DNA from: Phycisphaerales bacterium UBA1926
GTDB taxonomy: Bacteria; Planctomycetota; Phycisphaerae; Phycisphaerales; UBA1924
DNA: 5,541 bases
Assembly (NCBI GenBank): GCA_002337215.1
Contig: DDFO01000020.1
Coordinates: 10,413 to 15,953, forward strand
Direction of reading: 5' to 3'
A program made the translations under genes and the position numbers. The notes under the pieces were generated by a model that worked only from the letters and a program-made list of their open reading frames with translations, was not told the DNA's origin and ran no database searches. How positions within the stretch are numbered: the stretch's first letter is position 1; every line of letters starts with the position of its first letter. This document shows, one piece after another, positions 1-5,541 of this stretch.

Positions 1-215
1 GGACGGTCTACCTGCTCGCGGGCTTCCCGCCCGACGGCTGCGTCCTCGCCGACCTCGCCCCGCCCCTGGGCGTCCTTGATCTCGCGGACGTGGGCGGCTT
101 TGTCGATGCGTTCTTGAATCAGCAGCCCGTTGCCGATCTCGCCGCGCCGTTCGGCGTGTTCGACCTGAGTGACATCACCGCCTTCATCGATGGGTTCATC
201 GCCGGCTGCCCCTGA
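1..215 (+). CDS. C-terminal end of a secreted protein with a GC-type dockerin domain (5' partial)
   Basis: The frame is open from the left edge (first full codon at 3) to TGA at 213-215, so only about 70 C-terminal residues are visible. They hold two tandem copies of a 28-residue unit, ADLAPPLGVLDLADVGGF and ADLAAPFGVFDLSDITAF, each followed by a short hydrophobic stretch. A Cys preceded by Gly stands before the first copy (codon 39-41) and another sits in the terminal Gly-Cys-Pro (codon 207-209). This matches the 'GC-type dockerin' C-terminal domain of Phycisphaerae secreted proteins. The spaced Asp residues resemble the calcium-loop spacing of dockerins, and the two Cys could pair. By family knowledge the domain is a sorting or attachment module; what it binds is not established. 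The catalytic or structural part of the protein lies outside the window, so its function cannot be given. The frame and stop are certain. Confidence 0.85.
   Translation, partial: TVYLLAGFPPDGCVLADLAPPLGVLDLADVGGFVDAFLNQQPVADLAAPFGVFDLSDITAFIDGFIAGCP
48..212 (+). repeat. Two tandem 28-codon dockerin-like units
   Basis: Unit 1 spans 48-131 and unit 2 spans 132-212, so the period is 84 bp. Both units begin Ala-Asp-Leu-Ala, continue Pro-x-Gly-Val-x-Asp-Leu-x-Asp, and end in Phe-x-x-x-Phe. The match is much clearer in protein than in DNA, which points to an old duplication held by protein structure rather than a recent DNA repeat. Confidence 0.8.
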
Positions 216-246
216 CCAGTTCCGAAGGCGCCACACTGACCAGAAA

Positions 247-283
247 CCCTCTGTTTGAGGGGCGTGCCGTCATGCCCGACGGC
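247..283 (+). terminator. Two adjacent hairpins downstream of the dockerin gene (possible weak terminator)
   Basis: CCCTC-TGTTT-GAGGG (247-261) is a perfect 5-bp stem with a 5-base loop. GCCGTC-ATGCCC-GACGGC (266-283) is a perfect 6-bp stem with a 6-base loop. They begin about 30 bases after the dockerin gene stop. Neither is followed by a run of T, so a canonical Rho-independent terminator is not supported. They may be a 3'-end stabilising structure or a weak terminator. Confidence 0.3.
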
Positions 284-339
284 TGCATATCGCGGCGATA
301 ACGGTTCCGTGGAAACCACTCCCATCCGTGCGTGATCGA

Positions 340-360
340 TATCCGACCTATGGTCGGGTA
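340..360 (+). promoter_or_regulatory. Dyad-symmetric site ending on the astA-like start codon
   Basis: TATCCGACC-TAT-GGTCGGGTA gives nine consecutive pairs (one G-T) around a 3-base centre; the inner CCGACC/GGTCGG is perfect. The right arm ends at base 360, the A of the ATG of the downstream gene. No clear Shine-Dalgarno sequence at normal spacing precedes that ATG. The site could be an operator or an RNA hairpin that limits ribosome access. No regulator can be named. Confidence 0.35.
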
Positions 361-1625
361 TGTATGTGATCCGACGGGCAAAGGTGGACGACGGTGCGAC
401 GCTGCTCAAGCTGGCGAAGATGGTTCATTTCATCAATCTCCCGCCGGACAAGGAGATCATCACCCAGAAGATCGTTCACTCGAGGAACTGCTTCCTGAAG
501 CTCGCCAACGCCAAGGCGGAGCCCGAGCCCGAGCCCATGCCCAAGTCCATCGCGGGGCTCGGCAACGAGCAGACGAGCGTTGAGGGCCTGGGCGTCTCGG
601 CCGCGAGCGCCGACCTCTATGTCTTCGTGCTCGAGGACGCCGCGTCGGGCAACGTGCTCGGGACGAGCCAGACGCTCGCGAAGATGGGCGGTCCGGGAAA
701 CCCAAACTTCTCGTTCCGCCTCGAGAAGCGAGAGTTTTTCAGCGAGAGCCTGCAGACCGGCACGACGCAGACCGTCGCGGTGCTCCGGGAGGACGAGAGC
801 GGGCCGACCGAGATCGGCGGGCTCATCATCCAGCCGTCTTTCCGGGGCCACCCCAAGAGGCTCGGCTGGTTCCTGTCTGTCGTCCGATTCCACTTCATGG
901 GCCTGCACCGCGCCAGATTCAGCGACAAGGTCATCGCCGAGATGATGGCGCCCATCACCGCCGACTCGCACAACCTGCTCTGGGACTACCTGGGACGACG
1001 GTTCATCCCGCTGAGCTACGACGAGGCCGACCGGTTCTGCCAGTACAGCCGAGAGTTCATCGCCGGGCTGCTCCCCCGCGAGCCGCTCTACCTCTCGCTG
1101 CTCCCCCCCGCGGCCCGGGCCGTAATCGGGGAAGTTGGGCCCGAAACCCGGAGCGCCCGGCGGATGCTCGAAAAGCTCGGCTTTGTCTACAGCGGCATCG
1201 TCGATCCCTTCGACGGCGGCCCCCACCTCGCCGCGAGCACCGACGAGATCTCGTTGGTCCGTGAAACCGTCCGGCTCAAGGCCGGCAAAACGGTCCGCGC
1301 GACCGCGTGCAAACGCAAGGGTGTGGTGAGCGTGCTCAAAGACAACGGCGAGTTCTTCGCGATCCACGAGGACTTCGCCGTCCACCCCGACGGCACGATC
1401 GGGCTGACCCGCGACCATGCCAAAGCCCTCGGGATCGAGCCGGGCGAATCGGTCGGTGTCACACCGACGGATCGCAAGGGCCCGATCGCGGGTGTGAAGC
1501 CGGCGCGATCGACCAAGGCAAGCCGGGCGCAGAGCCCCACGCCGACCAAGAAGAAGCCCTCGAAACCAGCGGCGAAGAAGACGACCAAGGCGCCCGCGCG
1601 GCGCACCAAGGCAAAGTCCAAATAG
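360..1625 (+). CDS. astA: Arginine N-succinyltransferase family protein (AstA-like) with lysine-rich C-terminal tail
   Basis: The 421-residue product resembles AstA, which transfers succinyl from succinyl-CoA to the arginine alpha-amino group as the first step of the AST arginine-degradation pathway in the cytoplasm. Family-like stretches are MYVIRRA at the N-terminus, LYVFVLED (86-93), RFSDKVIAEM (186-195), AVIGEVGPETRSARRMLEKL (254-273) and DPFDGGP (282-288). It is longer than enterobacterial AstA (about 344 residues) for two reasons: an Ala/Pro/Glu-rich linker near 51-84 containing EPEPEP, and a tail (380-421) with 16 Lys/Arg and no acidic residue. The glycine-rich TGGGLTSLP stretch of enterobacterial AstA is replaced by VHFINLPPD (22-30), so this is a divergent subfamily and substrate identity is inferred. 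ATG 360 was chosen because MYVIRRA aligns with the AstA start; an in-frame GTG at 366 is the alternative. No astB-E genes are adjacent. The gene is convergent with the acyl-CoA synthetase gene. Confidence 0.85.
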   Translation: MYVIRRAKVDDGATLLKLAKMVHFINLPPDKEIITQKIVHSRNCFLKLANAKAEPEPEPMPKSIAGLGNEQTSVEGLGVSAASADLYVFVLEDAASGNVLGTSQTLAKMGGPGNPNFSFRLEKREFFSESLQTGTTQTVAVLREDESGPTEIGGLIIQPSFRGHPKRLGWFLSVVRFHFMGLHRARFSDKVIAEMMAPITADSHNLLWDYLGRRFIPLSYDEADRFCQYSREFIAGLLPREPLYLSLLPPAARAVIGEVGPETRSARRMLEKLGFVYSGIVDPFDGGPHLAASTDEISLVRETVRLKAGKTVRATACKRKGVVSVLKDNGEFFAIHEDFAVHPDGTIGLTRDHAKALGIEPGESVGVTPTDRKGPIAGVKPARSTKASRAQSPTPTKKKPSKPAAKKTTKAPARRTKAKSK

Positions 1626-1637
1626 GCTGTCGGCAGG

Positions 1638-3167
1638 TCAGGCGGACGCCGTCGGCTTCTCAGCCACGGCCTTCGCGGGCTCCCCGTCAGACTCAAGATA
1701 CTGGTGAAGGTCCCGGCGCAGGATCTTCCCCGTCGGGTTTCGGGGAAGCGCATCGATCACGCGGATCTGCTTGGGGATCTTGTACCCCGCGAGATGCTCG
1801 CGGCAGAAGCCGACCAGTTCCGACGTGTCGAACGTCGCCCGATCGACTTCCTCGCAGAGCTCCACGAACGCCACGGGGACCTCGCCCCGCATCGGGTCGG
1901 CCTTCCCGATCACGCCGGACGCGTGGACCGCGGGGTGGCGGTTGAGCACGTCCTCGATCTCGCGGGGGAACACGTTCTCGCCGCCCACGATGATCATCTC
2001 TTTGATGCGCCCGGTGATGAACAGGAATCCGTCCTCATCGATCCGGCCCTGGTCTCCCGTGCGGTAGAAGCCGTTGGGATCGAAGACCTCGCGGGTCTTC
2101 TCCGGGAGGTGGTAATAGCCCTGCATCATGTTGGGCCCGCGCAGGCGGATCTCGCCGTCGGTGCCGACCGGCAGCTCGCGTTCGCTCTTGGGATCAACGA
2201 TCCGCTGCTCGACACCCGGGACGGGCCTGCCCACCGAGTGCGGCCGGCACGCCTCGCTGACCGCGCAGTGCGTCGCGGGCGCCATCTCCGTCATGCCGTA
2301 CCCCTCGCAGATGTGCTTGCCGTAGCGGTCCTTGAACTTCTGCTGCACGGCGTCCGGCAGCGCCTCCGACCCGCTCACGATCAGCCGGACGGAGGCGAAG
2401 TGCTCGGGTTTCCCGCTCTTGAGCGAGGCGATCGCGTTGTACATCGACGGGATACCGACCATGATCGTCGCCTTCTGATCGCGGACGAGCTCGATCAGCC
2501 GCTTGGGCATGAACCGCGCGGTATAGACCACGCGGACACCGTGCGTCAGCGGCGTCAACGTGAGCTGGGTCATCCCGTAGCAGTGGAACTGGGGCAGCAC
2601 GCCCAGCATGCAGTCGTTCCGCGCGGACAGGTGCAGGTGCTCCTTGCCCTGGCGCACGTTCGCCGCCAGCGCGTCGTGGCTGAGCATCACGCCCTTGGGC
2701 TTCCCGCTCGTCCCGCTCGTGTAGACGATCGCCGCCGTGTCCGATCCCTTCGCCCCGCGCGGGATGGTCGGCATCGGCACCGACTTGAAGTTCATGTCCT
2801 CCAGCCGAACGAGGTTCTTCACCCGAGGCGTCCGATCGAGATAGTCGAGCATCGGCTGCACTGTGAAGATCGTGTCGAGCCCCGCGTCGTCGATGACGTA
2901 CTGCAACTCGTCAGGCTTGAGCAGGTAGTTGAGCGGCACGATCGTTTTGCCCGCCATCCACGCCCCGAGGGCCGAGATCGGGAACGCGCCGCTCGTGGGC
3001 AGCAACAGGCCCACGTTCTGCGTCCGGCATGTCGATTCGATCCGGTCTGCCATGTGCAGCGACGCGACGAGCAGGTCGATGCCCCGGTAATCCCGGCTGT
3101 CATCGGTCATGACCCTCTTGAAGGGGTTTGTCAGCAAGCGTCGCAGGATGGGCCAGTGGATCGCCAT
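1638..3167 (-). CDS. AMP-forming acyl-CoA (or acyl-ACP) synthetase, ANL superfamily
   Basis: The 509-residue cytoplasmic enzyme would activate a carboxylate, probably a fatty acid, with ATP through an acyl-adenylate and pass it to CoA or a carrier. The adenylation motifs appear in order: the phosphate-binding loop YTSGTSGKPKG (149-159), GYGMTE (289-294), YRTGD (368-372), the hinge region GRIKEMIIVGGENVFPREIE (386-405), and PRNPTGKILRRDL (475-487) with the expected catalytic Lys481. All key residues are present and the length is normal for the family. The frame stays open upstream to 3566, but ATG 3167 is preferred: it follows GAGGA (3178-3182) by 10 bases, and residues 1-133 of the longer reading are Pro/Arg-rich, unlike the family, and overlap the divergent gene. 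The N-terminal domain (about 29-80) has the usual LLPTSGAFPISALGAWMAGK region. The last 16 residues are a dispensable-looking tail. Chain-length specificity cannot be read from the sequence. Confidence 0.93.
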   Translation of the reverse strand: MAIHWPILRRLLTNPFKRVMTDDSRDYRGIDLLVASLHMADRIESTCRTQNVGLLLPTSGAFPISALGAWMAGKTIVPLNYLLKPDELQYVIDDAGLDTIFTVQPMLDYLDRTPRVKNLVRLEDMNFKSVPMPTIPRGAKGSDTAAIVYTSGTSGKPKGVMLSHDALAANVRQGKEHLHLSARNDCMLGVLPQFHCYGMTQLTLTPLTHGVRVVYTARFMPKRLIELVRDQKATIMVGIPSMYNAIASLKSGKPEHFASVRLIVSGSEALPDAVQQKFKDRYGKHICEGYGMTEMAPATHCAVSEACRPHSVGRPVPGVEQRIVDPKSERELPVGTDGEIRLRGPNMMQGYYHLPEKTREVFDPNGFYRTGDQGRIDEDGFLFITGRIKEMIIVGGENVFPREIEDVLNRHPAVHASGVIGKADPMRGEVPVAFVELCEEVDRATFDTSELVGFCREHLAGYKIPKQIRVIDALPRNPTGKILRRDLHQYLESDGEPAKAVAEKPTASA

Positions 3168-3177
3168 ACGCGGTCTT

Positions 3178-3182
3178 TCCTC
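3178..3182 (-). promoter_or_regulatory. Ribosome binding site fixing the start of the acyl-CoA synthetase
   Basis: On the minus strand the sequence reads GAGGA followed by ten bases and ATG at 3167-3165. It supports the 509-residue product over the 133-residue-longer open frame. Spacing is slightly long. Confidence 0.5.
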
Positions 3183-3187
3183 TATTG

Positions 3188-3237
3188 CCGGATCGGTTTT
3201 CGCGCGGCCTTTCGCAACCGGGCCGCAACCGAACCGG
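3188..3237. repeat. Nested inverted repeat with AACCG direct repeats in a divergent intergenic region
   Basis: The outer arms CCGGATCGGTT (3188-3198) and AACCGAACCGG (3227-3237) pair at 10 of 11 positions. The inner arms GCGGCC (3204-3209) and GGCCGC (3221-3226) pair perfectly. Together they give 16 pairs with one mismatch and one 5-base bulge. The right half also contains GCAACCG twice, 11 bp apart (3214-3220 and 3225-3231), then GAACCG (3231-3236). The element lies just upstream of the Shine-Dalgarno of the minus-strand synthetase gene and in the shared 199-bp region between divergent genes. It could be an operator array or a 5' leader structure. Confidence 0.4.
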
Positions 3238-3274
3238 AGTCCTGTGGTACCGTCTGGGGCCGACCACCTGGGCC

Positions 3275-3288
3275 GGAGGGACACCGTG
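3275..3288 (+). promoter_or_regulatory. Strong Shine-Dalgarno with GTG: alternative start of the exported HEAT-like gene
   Basis: GGAGGG (3275-3280), five bases, then GTG (3286-3288) in frame with the exported protein gene. Using it would add 27 residues before the signal peptide. Third-position G/C in those 27 codons is only 16 of 27, and the added segment is polar with no hydrophobic part, so ATG 3367 is preferred. The ribosome site at 3367 is weaker (GGAG at 3351-3354, 12 bases away). Confidence 0.3.
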
Positions 3289-3366
3289 CGCCGCGATACC
3301 TCACAGAATCGGACCATCATAGAGGCAGATCGCCCACCGGAAACCCCGACGGAGCGATCGGCAGAT

Positions 3367-4443
3367 ATGAGGGCAGATCGACGGCCAGCTTGGGGGGGCG
3401 CCGTCGCTCGTCTTCTCTCGGTAGTCGCGATCTGTACGCTCGGTGTGGGTTCGCCGGCCGCGATGGGGCAGACGGGCGGCGGGGCATCCATGTCACCCAG
3501 GGTCATGCCCGGCGGCGCGGGCGTGGGCGGCGGCACCGTCGTCATACCGAATGACCCCATGCTCAACCCCGACAGCCCCGAGGCGAGGGCCTACGCCGCT
3601 GTTCAGCGCGAGCGACGCAAGGCCGAGCGGGAACTCAACCTGATCAAGCGCCGCCACTTCGGCCAGATCCGCGTCCCCGAGACCCGCGAGATCGGGCTGC
3701 GGAAGATCCGCGCGTTCACCAGCGAGCCCCAGATCATGGCGCTCGTCGATGTCTTCGATCGCGAGGACCGCGACGTGCGCACAGCCGTGCTCGATCATCT
3801 CTCGACGCTCCCGAACAGGGGTGGGATCGCCCCGCTCGCGTGGGAGGCGGTAAACGGAGAGGACGAGTGGTATCGCGCCGAGGCGCGACGGCTGCTCACC
3901 GAGCACTGGGCCTGGACGTTGGATCCCGAGCAGGCCGTGGATTCTGGGAAGGGCGGCCATGCCGCCGCGGTCCGCGGGGTCATCGCCCAGGGGCTCCAGA
4001 GCCCCAACGACCGGCAGGCCGTCGCGGCGGGCAACCTCTCTCGTGCCCTCAACCTCTTCGAGTTCATCCCGCTCATGGCGTCCGCCCAGGTCGCCCAGCG
4101 CCCCGTCGGGGATGACCAGCGCACGGGCGACCTCGGCTGGATCATGATCGGCCGTCAGCAGACGTTCGTCGCCGACCTCCAACCCGTCGTCTCCAACAAC
4201 GCCGTCGCCTTCGACCCACAGATCGGTGTGCTCAGCGACGGCGTCCTGCTCCGCATCCATCAGGCGGTCGTCACGGCCTTCCGCACCGAGATCCACACCA
4301 ACCTCGTCGACTGGACGAGCGGCGCGTGGGGGCGGTCCACCGGCCATCTTGGATACGAGCCCGACGCATGGAAGCGCTGGTACGACAACGAGTTCGTTCC
4401 GAGCCGGGAGCAAGAACCGGCACCCGAGCCGGCCGACGATTGA
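3367..4443 (+). CDS. Exported protein with HEAT-like helical repeats, function unknown
   Basis: The 358-residue product starts with a classical signal peptide: basic MRADRR, hydrophobic ARLLSVVAICTLGVG (14-28), and small residues near SPAAMG|Q (29-35) for cleavage. Export across the inner membrane is therefore likely. A Gly/Met/Pro-rich linker (36-68) follows, then a charged helix rich in Arg/Glu (72-97). Residues 106-180 look like successive helix pairs of HEAT or Armadillo type, for example EIGLRKIRAF, VRTAVLDHLSTLP and YRAEARRLLTEH; another helical pair lies near 198-238. The C-terminal part (240-340) has alternating hydrophobic segments, and the protein ends in an acidic Pro/Glu tail. No catalytic motif is evident; a scaffold or protein-binding role is only inference. 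Upstream in-frame starts exist at 3109 and at GTG 3286. Those forms bury the signal sequence, and the 3109 form overlaps the synthetase gene by 59 bp. I do not recognise a named family. Confidence 0.8.
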   Translation: MRADRRPAWGGAVARLLSVVAICTLGVGSPAAMGQTGGGASMSPRVMPGGAGVGGGTVVIPNDPMLNPDSPEARAYAAVQRERRKAERELNLIKRRHFGQIRVPETREIGLRKIRAFTSEPQIMALVDVFDREDRDVRTAVLDHLSTLPNRGGIAPLAWEAVNGEDEWYRAEARRLLTEHWAWTLDPEQAVDSGKGGHAAAVRGVIAQGLQSPNDRQAVAAGNLSRALNLFEFIPLMASAQVAQRPVGDDQRTGDLGWIMIGRQQTFVADLQPVVSNNAVAFDPQIGVLSDGVLLRIHQAVVTAFRTEIHTNLVDWTSGAWGRSTGHLGYEPDAWKRWYDNEFVPSREQEPAPEPADD

Positions 4444-4463
4444 TCACGCGTCGACAACGCCCC

Positions 4464-5456
4464 TCAGAACGGCCAGACTTCGAGCCCGTGCGGCGCGTTG
4501 CGCACATCCGCCGTCAGGTTCACGCGTGTGAGGACGTCTCCGGATTCCAGGTCGTACGCCGTGATAGTCGAGGGCGATGACGAACCGATCACCACCGCGC
4601 GACCTTCGCGTTCCGTCACCGTGAGACCACGCCCGAAATCGGGACGGGCGTGGTCTTCCGGAACACCGACGTTGACCAGCTCGTCTCTCGGGAATCGCGG
4701 GATCACGAGCGACCTGATCTCGTTCCCGCGGGCGTCGCTGTGGACGATCCGCTCGCCCTTCGTGGAGTTGTAGATCGCGCCGCCCCCGTAAGGCCGCGCG
4801 TTGTGCGTCCACTCGGGCACGCGTGCGATCGGGCGCATCAGCCCGGCTCTATCCGCGAGCGACCTGCCCGCGGGCGACATCAGCAACGCGGTCATCGTCG
4901 TCCCGCAGATGAACGTGTGGCCCCGCTCGTGCCAGACCATGTTGATATGCAGCGTGTCGTTCTGAGGCGGCCCGCCAGGCTTGGAGGGGTCGAACGTCTC
5001 GCCGTGCACCATCGGCACCGTCACCGGGCCCTGCGGCCCGTTCACCTTCGTCGGTTTTACGACGAAGTGCATCCCCGCGGCGTACTCGAGCGTGCTCAGG
5101 TCGAACTCGAGCAGCGAATCGAAACCAGTCGCGGTGATGAGCAGGCGATCCCCGTCCGCGAAGATCTCGTGGCAATCCCGGCAGTAGGGGGCCGGGTGGG
5201 ACGACAGCAGCGTGAAGTGTTTGTCGAACAGGAAGATCTCGTTGCCCGCACCGATGACGACCTTGTCGTTGTGGAACGCGATGCCGCGGAGCCCGCGCCC
5301 GCCTCCGCGGCCGGACCAGTCGATGCCCATCTCGTCCCAGTCGAGGACGCGTTCGTGCGCGCCGGTCTCGAGGTTCACGAGGTGCGCACCGCCGTGGCTC
5401 TCGCCCTGCTGCGAGGATCGGATGACTTCGGTGACGAGCACGGTCGGGAGCGGCAT
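4464..5456 (-). CDS. Probable beta-propeller protein of unknown function (six-bladed / DUF4915-like)
   Basis: The 330-residue product has no signal peptide or membrane segment. It shows recurring beta-blade patterns: GLRGIAFHNDKVVIGAGNEI (55-74), DGDRLLITATGFDSLLEFDL (101-120), GGAIYNSTKG (225-234), and a final GRAVVIGSSSPSTITAYDLE (285-304). The layout (His-rich blades, a PRFPR segment then GRGL, conserved HNARPYGG near 218-225) recalls proteins of the TIGR03032/DUF4915 kind, but this is by impression and no enzyme activity can be assigned. Cys92-Arg-Asp-Cys95-His96 matches a haem c CxxCH pattern; without an export signal it is more likely part of a D-x-HEI blade motif. ATG 5456 is the first in-frame start after an upstream TGA but has no Shine-Dalgarno. 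GTG at 5441 (residue 6) is an alternative. The 3' end is 20 bp from that of the convergent exported protein gene, and the 5' end overlaps the start of the next plus-strand gene. Confidence 0.8.
   Translation of the reverse strand: MPLPTVLVTEVIRSSQQGESHGGAHLVNLETGAHERVLDWDEMGIDWSGRGGGRGLRGIAFHNDKVVIGAGNEIFLFDKHFTLLSSHPAPYCRDCHEIFADGDRLLITATGFDSLLEFDLSTLEYAAGMHFVVKPTKVNGPQGPVTVPMVHGETFDPSKPGGPPQNDTLHINMVWHERGHTFICGTTMTALLMSPAGRSLADRAGLMRPIARVPEWTHNARPYGGGAIYNSTKGERIVHSDARGNEIRSLVIPRFPRDELVNVGVPEDHARPDFGRGLTVTEREGRAVVIGSSSPSTITAYDLESGDVLTRVNLTADVRNAPHGLEVWPF
4624..4656. repeat. 12-bp perfect inverted repeat inside the beta-propeller gene
   Basis: AGACCACGCCCG (4624-4635) and CGGGCGTGGTCT (4645-4656) are exact reverse complements around a 9-base centre. 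The element lies within codons for residues 267-278 of the propeller protein, about 160 bp before its stop. No T run follows on either strand, so it is not a standard terminator. Confidence 0.5.
5446..5450 (+). promoter_or_regulatory. Ribosome binding site for the right-edge gene
   Basis: GGGAG is followed by four bases (CGGC) and ATG at 5455-5457 on the plus strand. The site lies inside the first codons of the minus-strand propeller gene, so one sequence would carry a coding role on one strand and a translation signal on the other. Confidence 0.45.
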
Positions 5457-5541
5457 GAGCGATGATAGTGGGGCCGTTCACGAACCGTTGGTGCTCCAGA
5501 TCGACCCGGCTTCGAGCCCCCGGGTGCCATGGAGACGGCGC
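5455..5541 (+). CDS. Start of an unidentified protein (3' partial)
   Basis: From ATG 5455 the frame is open for 29 codons to the right edge and begins MSDDSGAVHEPLVLQIDPAS, then runs into an Arg-rich PWRRR. An acidic, polar start followed by a basic patch could precede a membrane segment or a folded domain outside the window; this is speculation. The start is supported by GGGAG at 5446-5450 and by the strand change at this point, since the minus-strand gene begins here. Alternative starts are GTG 5491 in the same frame and ATG 5529 in another. The product cannot be identified from so little sequence. Confidence 0.5.
   Translation, partial: MSDDSGAVHEPLVLQIDPASSPRVPWRRR

Noticed and set aside
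519..536. Three tandem GAGCCC units in the astA-like gene
   Set aside because: Short in-frame repeat encoding EPEPEP of the linker; explained by protein low complexity, not a separate element.
348..1418. Long minus-strand open frame (356 codons) opposite the astA-like gene
   Set aside because: Low-complexity product without recognisable domains, antisense to a clear family member; a GC-bias shadow.
1452..1468. GTCGGTGT-C-ACACCGAC palindrome inside the astA-like gene
   Set aside because: 8-bp arms with a 1-base centre cannot form an RNA hairpin, and the element falls in ordinary codons (SVGVTPT); no context suggests an operator here.
1623..1640. Possible bidirectional terminator between convergent stops
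   Set aside because: The 12-bp gap shows no stem with a T run on either strand.
1704..3554. Long plus-strand open frame (616 codons) opposite the acyl-CoA synthetase gene
   Set aside because: It reads as Arg/His/Asp-rich sequence with no domain, opposite a gene with all adenylation motifs; high third-position G/C keeps the antisense frame open.
4441..4455. Cluster of 6-bp palindromes (TGATCA, ACGCGT, GTCGAC) between convergent genes
   Set aside because: They resemble a linker of restriction sites, but the flanks read as continuous natural genes and the cluster covers only 15 bases; chance is sufficient.
4650..5465. Plus-strand open frame (271 codons) opposite the propeller gene
   Set aside because: Arg/Val/His-rich product with no motif; the minus-strand reading shows coherent beta-blade patterns and a better composition.

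Overview
The window is GC-rich bacterial DNA with strong G/C bias at third codon positions. It most likely comes from a planctomycete of the Phycisphaerae type. The main evidence is the gene cut off at the left edge, which ends in two 28-residue copies of the ADLAxPxGVxDLxDxxxFxxxF unit with a terminal Gly-Cys-Pro. This is the 'GC-type dockerin' C-terminal domain known from secreted proteins of that group. Organism assignment is inference; no rRNA or marker gene is present.

Layout: (1) 1-215, + strand, end of a secreted GC-dockerin protein. (2) 216-359, gap with two small hairpins and a 9-pair dyad ending on the next start codon. (3) 360-1625, + strand, an AstA-family arginine N-succinyltransferase homologue with a longer internal linker and a lysine-rich histone-H1-like C-terminal tail. 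(4) 1638-3167, - strand, an ANL-superfamily acyl-CoA (or acyl-ACP) synthetase, convergent with (3) and only 12 bp from it. (5) 3168-3366, divergent intergenic region with a large nested inverted repeat and AACCG repeats. (6) 3367-4443, + strand, an exported protein with HEAT-like helical repeats and no known function. (7) 4464-5456, - strand, a probable beta-propeller protein carrying a CxxCH sequence, convergent with (6) and 20 bp from it. (8) 5455 to the right edge, + strand, a probable new gene whose start overlaps the start of (7).

The genes alternate in strand from the third gene on (+ + - + - +), so there is no visible operon. Each is probably transcribed alone or from shared divergent promoter regions. 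No pathway links the neighbours: the AstA homologue has no astB-E genes beside it, and the acyl-CoA synthetase has no beta-oxidation partners here. No mobile element, CRISPR array, tRNA or rRNA was seen. This looks like an ordinary chromosomal region. The points most worth a second look are the tailed AstA homologue, the nested inverted repeat at 3188-3237, the 12-bp inverted repeat inside the propeller gene, and the overlapping divergent start codons at 5454-5457.
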